In this document: positions 18,501 to 26,217 of the stretch, piece after piece
How the letters are laid out: the number at the start of each line of letters is the position of its first letter
Position numbering within the stretch: the first letter of the stretch is position 1
Assembly: GCF_900099995.1 (NCBI RefSeq)
Contig: NZ_FNCZ01000001.1
Location: forward strand, 248,001 to 312,000
Source of the DNA: Winogradskyella thalassocola
GTDB taxonomy: Bacteria; Bacteroidota; Bacteroidia; Flavobacteriales; Flavobacteriaceae
DNA length: 64,000 nucleotides
Direction of reading: 5' to 3'
The notes under the pieces: model-generated
Database searches by the model: none
What the model was told of the DNA's origin: nothing
Seen by the model: the letters and a program-made list of their open reading frames with translations, nothing else
Translations under genes and position numbers: made by a program

Positions 18501-18955
18501 GTAATGTACGGATCGTCCATATCTACCCAATACCCCATTTTCTTGGTAAGGTCATTCCAGATTCCGGTATAACGCATTACAGCAGTTTTACACGCTTCGT
18601 TGTATTCTTCGACTGTAATTTTTTTACCAATATCTTCTTTGGTAATACCGAGTTCTTTTTCTACACCAAGCTCAACTGGTAAACCGTGTGTATCCCAACC
18701 TGCTTTACGTTTCACCTGAAAACCTTTCATGGTTTTATAACGTGGAAAAATATCTTTAATCGCACGTGCTAAAACGTGGTGTACACCAGGCAAACCGTTT
18801 GCAGAAGGTGGTCCTTCAAAAAACACAAAAGGTGGTTTTCCTTCTCTTGTTGTAACACTTTTATCGAAGATGTCGTTAGCTTCCCAATAGTTGCCGATTT
18901 CCTCAGCAACGTTTGACAAGTTAAGTCCTTTATATTCAGGGAACTTTGTACTCAT
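15554..18955 (-). CDS. ileS: Isoleucyl-tRNA synthetase
   Basis: A class I synthetase of 1133 residues from ATG 18955 (an in-frame extension to 19042 lacks family sequence). The HIGH-equivalent is GLPGVHHVLAR (about 54-64), the CP1 editing domain spans about 190-400, and the KMSKS-equivalent is KMSKR. The anticodon-binding domain and a long C-terminal extension follow. The length and the FFEGPPSANGLP region resemble the long IleS2-like form, which in some bacteria gives mupirocin tolerance; that trait is not inferred here. A TAATTTCG box upstream near 18979 could be its -7 element. Confidence 0.97.
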   Translation of the reverse strand: MSTKFPEYKGLNLSNVAEEIGNYWEANDIFDKSVTTREGKPPFVFFEGPPSANGLPGVHHVLARAIKDIFPRYKTMKGFQVKRKAGWDTHGLPVELGVEKELGITKEDIGKKITVEEYNEACKTAVMRYTGIWNDLTKKMGYWVDMDDPYITYKSKYMETVWWLLKQIYEKDLIYKGYTIQPYSPKAGTGLSSHELNQPGTYQDVTDTTVVAQFKANEESLPDFLKNEGDIFFLAWTTTPWTLPSNTALTVGPKIDYVLVETYNQYTFKPMNVVLAKNLVNKQFDGKFKRVETKPELIEYKEGDKKIPYYVVKEFIGKDLVGITYEQLLPYALPNDNPENAFRIISGDFVTVEDGTGIVHTAPTFGADDALVAKQASPEVPPLLVKDENGNLVPLVDLQGKFRPEMAEYAGKYVKNEYYDDGEAPERSIDVELAIQLKTENKAFKVEKYKHSYPNCWRTDKPILYYPLDSWFIKITDVKGRMHELNTGINWKPKSTGEGRFGNWLANANDWNLSRSRFWGIPLPIWRTEDGKEVICIGSVKELKSEMAKSVEAGFMTEDIFKDFEVDNMSEENYDTIDLHKNVVDKIVLVSASGQPMNRESDLIDVWFDSGSMPYAQWHYPFENKAKVDDTWRKADFIAEGVDQTRGWFYTLHAIATMIFDDVAYKNVVSNGLVLDKNGQKMSKRLGNAVDPFETLSKYGADATRWYMISNANPWDNLKFDSEGIAEVSRKFFGTLYNTYSFFTLYTNIDGFDYSEADIPLNERPEIDRWILSELNTLIQKVDKFYEDYEPTRAARAISDFTQDYLSNWYVRLSRRRFWKGDYQTDKISAYQTLYTCMETIAKLGAPIAPFFMDRLYLDLNAVTKKETFESVHLADFPEVNESAIDKVLEHKMESAQTICSLVLSLRAKEKIKVRQPLQKIMIPVDNKQQKEEIEAVADLIKHEVNIKEIELLEDASDILVKQIKPNFKALGPRFGKDMKLIANAINGLSADDIKTIEQKGNLELVINEKTITLELEDVEITSQDIEGWLVANEGALTVALDVTISEELRKEGIARELVNRIQNLRKDSGFEVTDRIDVQLQKDDQIVEAISSNEAYIKSETLTEELQIMDTINNGIEIVFDDVNTKLFIQKH

Positions 18956-19033
18956 TATTCTGTTTTCTTTTCGAGCAGCGAAATTACAGAATTTTGTGGA
19001 AATATTATAAGATATTAAATGGTAAACATAACG

Positions 19034-19066
19034 AGACCTCACAGATTTTTAAAACCTATGAGGTCT
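19034..19066. repeat. AGACCT...AGGTCT palindromic repeat, copy 1
   Basis: Arms AGACCTC (19034-19040) and GAGGTCT (19060-19066) around a TTTTTAAAA centre. It lies between radA and ileS. It belongs with similar palindromes at 41602, 46224, 46833 and 50760. Confidence 0.65.
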
Positions 19067-19090
19067 ATGAATAAAATGACTTCATTTTTC

Positions 19091-20449
19091 TTAAACCAAA
19101 AACCCAACTAAATCTTCAATCTTAGAAATCAATTGAATTTTAATTACCGTATTCTTCAAAGCAATTTTATTGTATTTAGATACGAAAATGGTTGAGAAAC
19201 CTAATTTTTCGGCTTCTAAAATACGTTGCTCTACACGCTGTACTGGTCTTATTTCGCCAGACAGACCGACTTCGGCAGCAAAACAGAAATCACTTTGTAA
19301 AGCCACATCTTCATTAGATGAAAGTATCGCAGCAACAACAGCCAAATCTATTGCAGGATCATCAACTGTGATACCTCCTGTAATATTTAAAAACACATCC
19401 TTTGCTCCTAATCTGAAACCCGCCCGTTTTTCTAAAACAGCCAATAACATATTTAATCGTTTTGCATTAAAACCTGTAGCTGAACGCTGTGGTGTTCCGT
19501 AAACTGCAGTACTGACTAAGGCCTGCACTTCTATCATTAATGGTCGCAAGCCTTCTAAAGTCGCAGCAACTGCATTACCTGAAAGTTCTCCATCTTTCTC
19601 AGAAATTAATATTTCGGATGGGTTAGAGACTTCTCGCAATCCTGAACCTTGCATTTCGTATATCCCTAATTCATTTGTTGAACCGAATCGGTTTTTGTTA
19701 GCTCTTAGAATTCTAAATACATGATTTCGGTCTCCTTCAAATTGAAGAACCGTATCGACCATGTGTTCTAAAATTTTTGGACCAGCAATGTTACCATCTT
19801 TTGTGATATGCCCTATTAACAAAACTGGAGTGGCTGTTTCTTTGGCGAATTTAATAAGTTCAGATGTGCATTCCTTTACTTGAGAAATACTCCCGGCAGA
19901 TGACTCTATATAATCGCTATGCAAAGTTTGAATAGAATCGATAACCACAATATCTGGTTCTAAAGCTTCAATCTGCTTAAAGATATTCTGAGTTTTGGTT
20001 TCGGTTAGAATATAGCAGTTGTTACTATTAGGCTGAATACGTTCTGCACGCATTTTTATTTGTTTCTGACTTTCTTCACCTGAAACATAAAGCGTTTTGT
20101 ATTCTAAATTTAATGCAATTTGAAGTAAAAGTGTACTTTTTCCAATGCCTGGTTCTCCACCTAATAAGGTTAAAGATCCATGCACCATTCCACCACCTAA
20201 TACACGATTAAATTCTCCATCGCGCATATCTAAACGTGCTTCTTTAGAGGTATCAATTTCGTTAATCAATAGTGGTTTTGAAACCCGCTTTGAAGCTGTG
20301 GTTGGTGTTTTCCAATCACTCTTTTCAGGTTTTTGAATTACTTCTTCAGTAATGGTATTCCACTCCTTACAAGAGGTACATTGTCCTTGCCATTTAGCAT
20401 ATTGACTACCACAATTCTGACAAAAAAAAGTTGTTTTTACTTTAGCCAT
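19091..20449 (-). CDS. radA: DNA repair protein RadA/Sms
   Basis: A 452-residue RadA from ATG 20449 (six extra in-frame residues upstream look spurious). The N-terminal zinc finger has C10, C13, C24, C27. The Walker A GGEPGIGKS is at 97-105, the family-specific KNRFGSTNE motif follows in the RecA-like core, and the C-terminus is Lon-protease-like. RadA drives branch migration of recombination intermediates. It is the last gene of the pan operon strand; the upstream neighbour is a possible 50-residue ORF. Confidence 0.96.
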   Translation of the reverse strand: MAKVKTTFFCQNCGSQYAKWQGQCTSCKEWNTITEEVIQKPEKSDWKTPTTASKRVSKPLLINEIDTSKEARLDMRDGEFNRVLGGGMVHGSLTLLGGEPGIGKSTLLLQIALNLEYKTLYVSGEESQKQIKMRAERIQPNSNNCYILTETKTQNIFKQIEALEPDIVVIDSIQTLHSDYIESSAGSISQVKECTSELIKFAKETATPVLLIGHITKDGNIAGPKILEHMVDTVLQFEGDRNHVFRILRANKNRFGSTNELGIYEMQGSGLREVSNPSEILISEKDGELSGNAVAATLEGLRPLMIEVQALVSTAVYGTPQRSATGFNAKRLNMLLAVLEKRAGFRLGAKDVFLNITGGITVDDPAIDLAVVAAILSSNEDVALQSDFCFAAEVGLSGEIRPVQRVEQRILEAEKLGFSTIFVSKYNKIALKNTVIKIQLISKIEDLVGFLV

Positions 20450-20511
20450 GTTCACGTCCTGTGCCAACAGGAATCTGTTTTTAAATTTGAAACAGCTAAA
20501 TTATAACAATT

Positions 20512-20664
20512 TTAATTGATGTCTCTAAACCAACCCATAATAGCTAAAACTTTAAGTGTTGCTATTTTTGCAGGTAAATCTGAGAACATATAAACTTTTG
20601 CCTTGTCGTACAATGATTCAAAGAAGTAATCTGTGGACAATCTGTGTTTTCTAGTTCTCTTCAT
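20512..20664 (-). CDS. Possible small protein (50 residues) between hydrolase and radA
   Basis: ATG 20664 lies inside the last 14 bases of the upstream hydrolase gene in another frame, and the reading runs to TAA at 20512. The product is basic at the start (KRTRKHRLS) and has an aromatic, mixed C-terminal half ending WFRDIN. Codons look like those of neighbouring genes. The overlap and same-strand order (hydrolase, this, radA) suit translational coupling. I recognise no family. It could be a chance ORF in a 200-base gap. Confidence 0.4.
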   Translation of the reverse strand: MKRTRKHRLSTDYFFESLYDKAKVYMFSDLPAKIATLKVLAIMGWFRDIN

Positions 20665-21838
20665 CATCGTCTTCATTATCATCAATATCCTCATCTAAAT
20701 CTACTACAGTTAACTCATCAATCTTAGAGAAAATATAATCTCTATTAATATGGCTCACGTCATTTAATGTTAAGGCAGATTCATATAATTTCTTTGCTTT
20801 TTTCGTCTTACCTAGTTTTTCTGCAGATTGCGCTAAATAATACGTACCCATTAAAGATTCTGGATGAAGTTTATTCGCTAACGTTCCTAGTTTACCGAGT
20901 GATTTTATATCGTCGCGTTGTTCTGCAATTTTAATTACTTTTTCTATTTCGTCTTCACTAATTTCTTTTTTAATACCAAATAGTTTTTCTATTCTTTTGT
21001 ATCGATCCGTTAAGTAATTATCTAAAGTACCCTCATAAGGCAATACTTTTTCTTCAAGTTCTTTTTCTCTCAACGGATTGTAGATATCGAAAATCTTTTC
21101 AAAAGACCTTGCCAAAGCACTTGTTACCAAAGTGTAATGATTTTCATCTTTAAAATCATCAAAATAATACGTTAGGCTTTGGTTTTCAACCGCCTTTATT
21201 TGTGCATTTGTAGAAAGGATATTTTCCCGTAGTTGCGGTATATCTTTTTCTGCAGTTGCTAAATAATAGAATATATCATCTTTAAAAAGGGATAAGCGTT
21301 TTGGAATAAAGTTATTTAACGATCCTATAAAATCTGGACTAATACAAACGTAAGCCTGAAAATCGAGCTCATCTTTAAATAAATACGAGTTAATTAAATT
21401 GCCCATGTTATCATGACCAACAGCAACTCTAAACTTGCTAGTATTGTATTTTTTATCTATATATGGTAATAATTCGTCGGAAACAAAATTATGGAATCTA
21501 AGCCCCGATTCTGTTGGCAACCCTGTAGCTGGATCATAATAACCATCATAGAAACGGTTATCTCCTTGCATAATACCAACAACGATTGAACCTGGCATGT
21601 TGTCAAAATACGTTTGAAAATCGACTTGACCTGTAACAGGTTCAAACAAATAATCCCCATCAAAAACAATAATTACAGGATACTTTTCGTCAGCATCGGC
21701 ATCATAATTCTTTGGTAGTTTAACTTTTAGTTTCCGTACGGCATTAAGTTTTGCCGAGGATATTTCCTGGTAGGTTGTTTGCGCAAATGAAGATGCACAA
21801 ATTAGACATGCAAGAACTACAAAAATAGTTTTTCTCAT
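20651..21838 (-). CDS. Secreted alpha/beta-hydrolase-fold protein with Asp at the nucleophile elbow (paralogue 2)
   Basis: A 395-residue protein with signal peptide ending ASSFAQ (about residue 20), start ATG 21838. It resembles the esterase-D/enterochelin-esterase family: strand VIIVFDGDYLFEP then the elbow VAVGHDNMGN. The family normally has G-x-S-x-G; here D143 replaces Ser. A His in ENHYTL is kept. The C-terminal third is helical, TPR-like (YYLAQSAEKLGKTKKAKKLYESAL) and the end is strongly acidic. It is clearly paralogous with the upstream gene. Either it is a non-catalytic binding protein or it uses Asp as nucleophile, as in epoxide hydrolases and haloalkane dehalogenases. Confidence 0.8.
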   Translation of the reverse strand: MRKTIFVVLACLICASSFAQTTYQEISSAKLNAVRKLKVKLPKNYDADADEKYPVIIVFDGDYLFEPVTGQVDFQTYFDNMPGSIVVGIMQGDNRFYDGYYDPATGLPTESGLRFHNFVSDELLPYIDKKYNTSKFRVAVGHDNMGNLINSYLFKDELDFQAYVCISPDFIGSLNNFIPKRLSLFKDDIFYYLATAEKDIPQLRENILSTNAQIKAVENQSLTYYFDDFKDENHYTLVTSALARSFEKIFDIYNPLREKELEEKVLPYEGTLDNYLTDRYKRIEKLFGIKKEISEDEIEKVIKIAEQRDDIKSLGKLGTLANKLHPESLMGTYYLAQSAEKLGKTKKAKKLYESALTLNDVSHINRDYIFSKIDELTVVDLDEDIDDNEDDDEEN

Positions 21839-21914
21839 GATAAGTAGGTTTAGATTTGGGATTCCAAACATACACAATTATCGCTAAGTTGTCAATTTTT
21901 TTCGATGAAATGCA

Positions 21915-23063
21915 TCACTGTTTCATCTTGTCCTGAATTTCGTACATCTTATCGAGCATCATTTCTTTATCTACAGATTGCGATGGTTCTAATAATAGGC
22001 CGGATTTATAACGCTGTAAAGCTCTTTTTAAATTGCCTTCTTTTTCATTACACATACCTGAGTAATAAGCACTTAACATAGACTTAGGAAAGTTCTTATT
22101 AATTAATTTAGATAATTTCTCTAACGACTCTAAGTCTTCCTTCTTATTACTTGCAGCTGCAATAGCTCTAATATCGTTTTCAATTAATTTTTTTTCAAAA
22201 CCATAAAAATGTTCTATGTCTTCATACTTTTTAACTAAATAATCGTAGGGTGATCCTTCAAAAGTGAGGACTTTTTCAGAATATTCTTTAGCGTTTATAG
22301 GTTTAAAAAGTGTAAAAATTTGATTTAATGCTTTTGGAATTCCTCTCCCAACTAACGAATAATGATTGGCATCTTCAAAATCATCAAACTTATATAGGAA
22401 TTTTTCATTTTCTATGGTAGAAATAATAGAGTCACTTTCTAAAACTGAAGCTCTAATAGCTTTTATATCAGCATCAGCAGTGGCCATATAATAAAACGTT
22501 TCTTGCTTTAAAATAGACAATCGCTGTTTTAATCTATACATCATTTCTGGTGCAAAATCAGGACTTAAAGCGACATAAGCCCTAAATAAAGGTTCGTCTT
22601 TAAATAAATAATAATTTATAAAATTAGCACCCAAATCGTGTCCAACGATTATTCTAAAATTAGAAGCATTGTAATTATCTTCAATAAATGGTAATAGCTC
22701 GGCTGCCATAAACTCATAAAATGAAGCCCCATCATGTGACGGAAAAAATGATTCATTATCATAAAAGAAATCATCTGTTCTAGTAGTGGCCTGGTTAATC
22801 CCTACAACAATGCAATCTGGAATATCTTCCCAATACGATTGATAATCTATATTACCCGCAATTGGCTCAAATAAATAATCACCATCTAAAACAATAATTA
22901 AGGGATAAGACCTTTTTTCATCAGGATTATAGTTTCTTGGTAATTGAATTTTTAATTCACGTTTTCCTTCAAGCTTATAAGAATCAATAGTTTTATAAAT
23001 TGCTTGAGACTGAACATTTAGACCTATAAAAAGAGCTATAAGAAGTAGGTAAAAATTCTTCAT
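21915..23063 (-). CDS. Secreted alpha/beta-hydrolase-fold protein with GHDLGA elbow (paralogue 1)
   Basis: A 382-residue paralogue of the next gene, with signal peptide ending VQSQ (about 20). ATG 23063 is preferred over an in-frame ATG 9 bases upstream. Shared landmarks occur at identical residue numbers: IIVLDGDYLFEP, elbow IIVGHDLGAN with D143 in the Ser place, and NHYSL with the retained His. A TPR-like C-terminal region follows. The elbow spelling GHDLGA closely resembles GHDWGA of epoxide hydrolases, although the rest resembles the esterase-D branch. It lies between the UPF0104 membrane gene and its duplicate. Substrate unknown. Confidence 0.8.
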   Translation of the reverse strand: MKNFYLLLIALFIGLNVQSQAIYKTIDSYKLEGKRELKIQLPRNYNPDEKRSYPLIIVLDGDYLFEPIAGNIDYQSYWEDIPDCIVVGINQATTRTDDFFYDNESFFPSHDGASFYEFMAAELLPFIEDNYNASNFRIIVGHDLGANFINYYLFKDEPLFRAYVALSPDFAPEMMYRLKQRLSILKQETFYYMATADADIKAIRASVLESDSIISTIENEKFLYKFDDFEDANHYSLVGRGIPKALNQIFTLFKPINAKEYSEKVLTFEGSPYDYLVKKYEDIEHFYGFEKKLIENDIRAIAAASNKKEDLESLEKLSKLINKNFPKSMLSAYYSGMCNEKEGNLKRALQRYKSGLLLEPSQSVDKEMMLDKMYEIQDKMKQ

Positions 23064-23106
23064 AATATGCATAAATTAAAAATTTAAAGTAAGGTAAAAA
23101 ATATTT

Positions 23107-24066
23107 TTATAATCTTGTTTTCTTTCTGTTATAAATAGGTAAATATAACAATGACAAACCACCAATAACAATAATAACCAATGTTTGGGTTGACCAAACT
23201 ATCCACCCGAACGCTCTACTCGGATCTTCAGCCATACCAAATAACGAAAAAGCAATGACTACTGCTTCTGGAAATGAGCCAATCCCTCCATTTGTAGCGG
23301 CTATACTAAAACTAGACAAAATAAATCCGATGAGAATTGCTGCTAATGTTATGTTCTCTAATTCAGGCAAAGCAAATGTAGTAACATAAAACATAAGTAC
23401 ATACATTACCCAAATAAATAAAGTATGCCCTATAAAAGCCCATTTTTTCTTCATTTTAAAAATGCTGAGTGCTCCTTCTAACAGACCAACTATAAATGCT
23501 TTTACTTTTAATGCAAACTTGGATTTACCCTTCTTTATAAATAAAAATAACACTAATGCTCCTAAAAGCAATAGTGAACCTCCAAATAATAAAGAGGTTG
23601 AATTAAATCGCTCTTCAAAAAATTTAAAGATAAATTCAAATTCTAAAAAAAAGGCTACTGCTATTATTGAAAGCAACATAATGGTATCGGCTATTCGTTC
23701 TGCAACTATAGTTCCAAAACCTTTATCGAACGGAATTTCTTCATAATTCTTTAAAATCGTAGCTCTAGCAACTTCCCCAGCACGTGGAATAGTAAAATTA
23801 ATGAGATAAGCCGAATATACAGCCATTAAGCTATTCCCAAATTTTGGTTTAAACCCTAATGGTTCTACCATAAATAGCCAACGATACGCTCTAGACATAT
23901 GACTAAGAACACCTAGACAAACACCAAGAACAATCCAAGTATAATCAGCATCTTTAAAATACTGAACTAACGTAGGAATAGAAATTTTAGATAAAGAATA
24001 CCATACCAATCCAACTCCTAAGAGTAATGGTAAAACAACTTTTAGAATGGATTTAGCTTTGGCCAC
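23107..24066 (-). CDS. UPF0104/LPG-synthase-type integral membrane protein
   Basis: A 319-residue polytopic membrane protein with roughly eight hydrophobic segments, matching the transmembrane (flippase-like) half of MprF/AglD proteins without a synthase domain. Conserved features include SRAYRWLFM near 58-66 and the PRAGEVARATIL motif near 94-105, and a GGIGSFPEA loop late in the protein. It starts 5 bases after panD ends. Members are proposed to move or modify lipids. Its tie to pantothenate synthesis is positional only. Confidence 0.85.
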   Translation of the reverse strand: MAKAKSILKVVLPLLLGVGLVWYSLSKISIPTLVQYFKDADYTWIVLGVCLGVLSHMSRAYRWLFMVEPLGFKPKFGNSLMAVYSAYLINFTIPRAGEVARATILKNYEEIPFDKGFGTIVAERIADTIMLLSIIAVAFFLEFEFIFKFFEERFNSTSLLFGGSLLLLGALVLFLFIKKGKSKFALKVKAFIVGLLEGALSIFKMKKKWAFIGHTLFIWVMYVLMFYVTTFALPELENITLAAILIGFILSSFSIAATNGGIGSFPEAVVIAFSLFGMAEDPSRAFGWIVWSTQTLVIIVIGGLSLLYLPIYNRKKTRL

Positions 24067-24071
24067 CTAGT

Positions 24072-24422
24072 TTACTTTAGGAGATTCGTAGCCTCGTCTG
24101 GAAACACCAATGAAGGTTTAAATACCTTAGCTTTCTCAATATCCATAAATGCATAAGTGATAAGAATAAGCGTATCTCCAACAGCCACTTTACGTGCTGC
24201 CGCTCCATTAAGTGTGATTTCACCACTATTTCGAGGTCCCGGAATACAATAGGTTTCTAACCGTTCACCATTGTCATTATTAACAATCTGAACTTTTTCA
24301 CCTTGTATAATATTAGCCGCTTCCATTAAGTCTTCGTCAATAGTAATACTACCAATATAATTAAGTTTGGCTCCTGTAACCCTTACACGATGAATTTTCG
24401 ATTTTACAACTTGTATTTGCAT
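24072..24422 (-). CDS. panD: Aspartate 1-decarboxylase
   Basis: A 116-residue pyruvoyl enzyme making beta-alanine for pantothenate. The self-cleavage site Gly24-Ser25 is seen in NYIGSITID, and the conserved NGAAAR near residue 73 is present. It lies 13 bases after panC. Length is normal. Confidence 0.97.
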   Translation of the reverse strand: MQIQVVKSKIHRVRVTGAKLNYIGSITIDEDLMEAANIIQGEKVQIVNNDNGERLETYCIPGPRNSGEITLNGAAARKVAVGDTLILITYAFMDIEKAKVFKPSLVFPDEATNLLK

Positions 24423-24435
24423 ACCACAAAGATAA

Positions 24436-25287
24436 TTAATTTAAAGCGATATTATCTATCAATCTTATATCGCCTGCATATACAGCTATAAATGCTCTAT
24501 ATGACTTTTTTGTTGATTTTCGTTTTACCGGTTTTAAGGTTGCTATATCGGCAATTATAAAATACTCTAACTCTAAGAGTCCTTGTTTTTTAAATTGTGA
24601 ATTAACCCATTCCGTTACATTCTGAGCACTTTTTGTGCCAAACTTTGTTTTGGCAGCTATTAGTGTTTTATAAATAAATGGTGAAGCAGCTCTATGTTCT
24701 ATTGACAGTCTTGCATTTCTAGAGCTCATAGCCAAACCATCCTCTGCTCTGTGAATTGGACAGCCAATAATCTCAACTGGCAAATGATGTAGTTCTACAA
24801 GTTTTCTAATAATCTGTAATTGCTGAAAATCTTTTTCGCCAAAATATGCACGATTTGGCTTAACAATTTCAAACAAACGCTTAACAATGGTACCGACACC
24901 ATCAAAATGCCCTTTTCTAAAAGCACCTTCCATCTCATGCTCTAAACCATCAAAAGTAAATGCCTGAGATTGCACATCACCACCGTAAATATCTCCATTA
25001 GAAGGAGCATAAATAATGATACGATCTTCATCCACCGTTTTTAAAAGTGCAATATCTGCTTCTAGTGTTCTTGGGTAATTAACTAGGTCCTCCTCGTTAT
25101 TAAATTGGGTGGGATTAACAAAAATACTGACAACAACAACGTCGTTTTCTCTTAATCCATTATTAACCAATGACAAATGCCCCTGATGTAATGCTCCCAT
25201 TGTTGGTACAAATCCAATAGTACTACCATTGCCTTTTAGGGTACCGATATAACCTGATAATTTAGTTTTATTTTGAAAGTTTTTCAA
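24436..25287 (-). CDS. panC: Pantoate-beta-alanine ligase (pantothenate synthetase)
   Basis: A 283-residue enzyme joining pantoate and beta-alanine with ATP. The nucleotide-binding [10 protein letters not shown] lies at 28-37, FVNPTQFN follows, and [11 protein letters not shown] and MSSRNARLS mark the active site and KMSKS-like loop. It is the first gene of the minus-strand operon, with a well-formed promoter in the divergent region. Confidence 0.97.
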   Translation of the reverse strand: MKNFQNKTKLSGYIGTLKGNGSTIGFVPTMGALHQGHLSLVNNGLRENDVVVVSIFVNPTQFNNEEDLVNYPRTLEADIALLKTVDEDRIIIYAPSNGDIYGGDVQSQAFTFDGLEHEMEGAFRKGHFDGVGTIVKRLFEIVKPNRAYFGEKDFQQLQIIRKLVELHHLPVEIIGCPIHRAEDGLAMSSRNARLSIEHRAASPFIYKTLIAAKTKFGTKSAQNVTEWVNSQFKKQGLLELEYFIIADIATLKPVKRKSTKKSYRAFIAVYAGDIRLIDNIALN

Positions 25288-25312
25288 TGCTGTAACAAAA
25301 TTTTAACGCATG

Positions 25313-25359
25313 CAAACATAATATAATACTAGCAATCTGCCCAAATTTTTGTAATTTTG
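25313..25359. promoter_or_regulatory. Divergent promoters for panC (minus) and the GT5-like gene (plus)
   Basis: Minus strand: TTTG at 25345-25342, 21-base spacer, TATGTTTG at 25320-25313, pointing to panC. Plus strand: TAATTTTG at 25352-25359 pointing to the gene at 25397. The two polymerase sites overlap, so the operons may compete. Confidence 0.6.
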
Positions 25360-25396
25360 CATGTTTTTTACTATTAATTTCAAAAGCAGCAGATTT

Positions 25397-26209
25397 ATGA
25401 AAGATAAACGAATATTGTATGTGTCCTCGGAAGTTGTTCCATATTTACCAGAAACTGAGATTTCTTCAATGTCATTTGAAGCGCCAAGAATGGTAAACAA
25501 ACAAGGAGGTCAGATTAGAATATTTATGCCTCGCTTTGGAAATATTAATGAGAGAAGACATCAATTGCACGAAGTTATTAGACTTTCTGGTATTAACTTA
25601 GTGATTAACGATTTAGACATGCCTTTGATTATTAAGGTAGCATCTATTCCTAAAGAACGTATCCAGGTTTACTTTATAGATAATGAAGATTATTTTAAAA
25701 GAAAAGCAACCTTAACAGATGAAGACGGAAAATTATTTTCAGATAACGACGAACGTGCCATTTTCTTTGCAAAAGGTGTTATAGAAACGGTTAAAAAACT
25801 GAATTGGGCTCCAGATATTATTCATGTTAATGGTTGGTTGGCGTCATTACTTCCATTGTACTTAAAAGAGTTTTATAAAACGGAACCTTTATTTACTGAA
25901 AGTAAAATTGTAACCTCTGTTTACAATCAAAGCTTTGAAGGGACGTTAGATAAAGACATGATATCTAAAGTAAATTTTGATGGTTTGGATGCAGAAACAA
26001 CAGAACTATTAAAGCAACCAGATTATATTAATTTAATGAAAGTTGCGATTGATAATTCTGACGCCGTTATTAGAGGTTCTCAAGAGTTACCTGAAGAATT
26101 AGATACGTATTTAAACGATTTAACAAAACCTGTATTAGACTATTATTCAATTGATGAATTTGCAGATCCATACACAGAGTTTTATAACAACGCTGTATTA
26201 AATAGTTAA
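25397..26209 (+). CDS. Glycogen/starch-synthase N-terminal (GT5) domain protein
   Basis: A 270-residue protein from ATG 25397 with the N-terminal half of a GT5 glycogen synthase: ILYVSSEVVPYLPET, then GGQIRIFMPRFGNI and IIHVNGWLASLLPLY. The C-terminal nucleotide-sugar-binding half, present in ~480-residue GlgA, is missing, and the canonical KTGGLADV loop is altered (MSFEAPRMVNKQGG). Proteins of this short form recur next to panC in Bacteroidota, so it is not a local truncation. It starts the operon continuing with DUF4270 and glmS. Enzymatic activity is doubtful. Confidence 0.8.
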   Translation: MKDKRILYVSSEVVPYLPETEISSMSFEAPRMVNKQGGQIRIFMPRFGNINERRHQLHEVIRLSGINLVINDLDMPLIIKVASIPKERIQVYFIDNEDYFKRKATLTDEDGKLFSDNDERAIFFAKGVIETVKKLNWAPDIIHVNGWLASLLPLYLKEFYKTEPLFTESKIVTSVYNQSFEGTLDKDMISKVNFDGLDAETTELLKQPDYINLMKVAIDNSDAVIRGSQELPEELDTYLNDLTKPVLDYYSIDEFADPYTEFYNNAVLNS

Positions 26210-26217
26210 TATTACCT

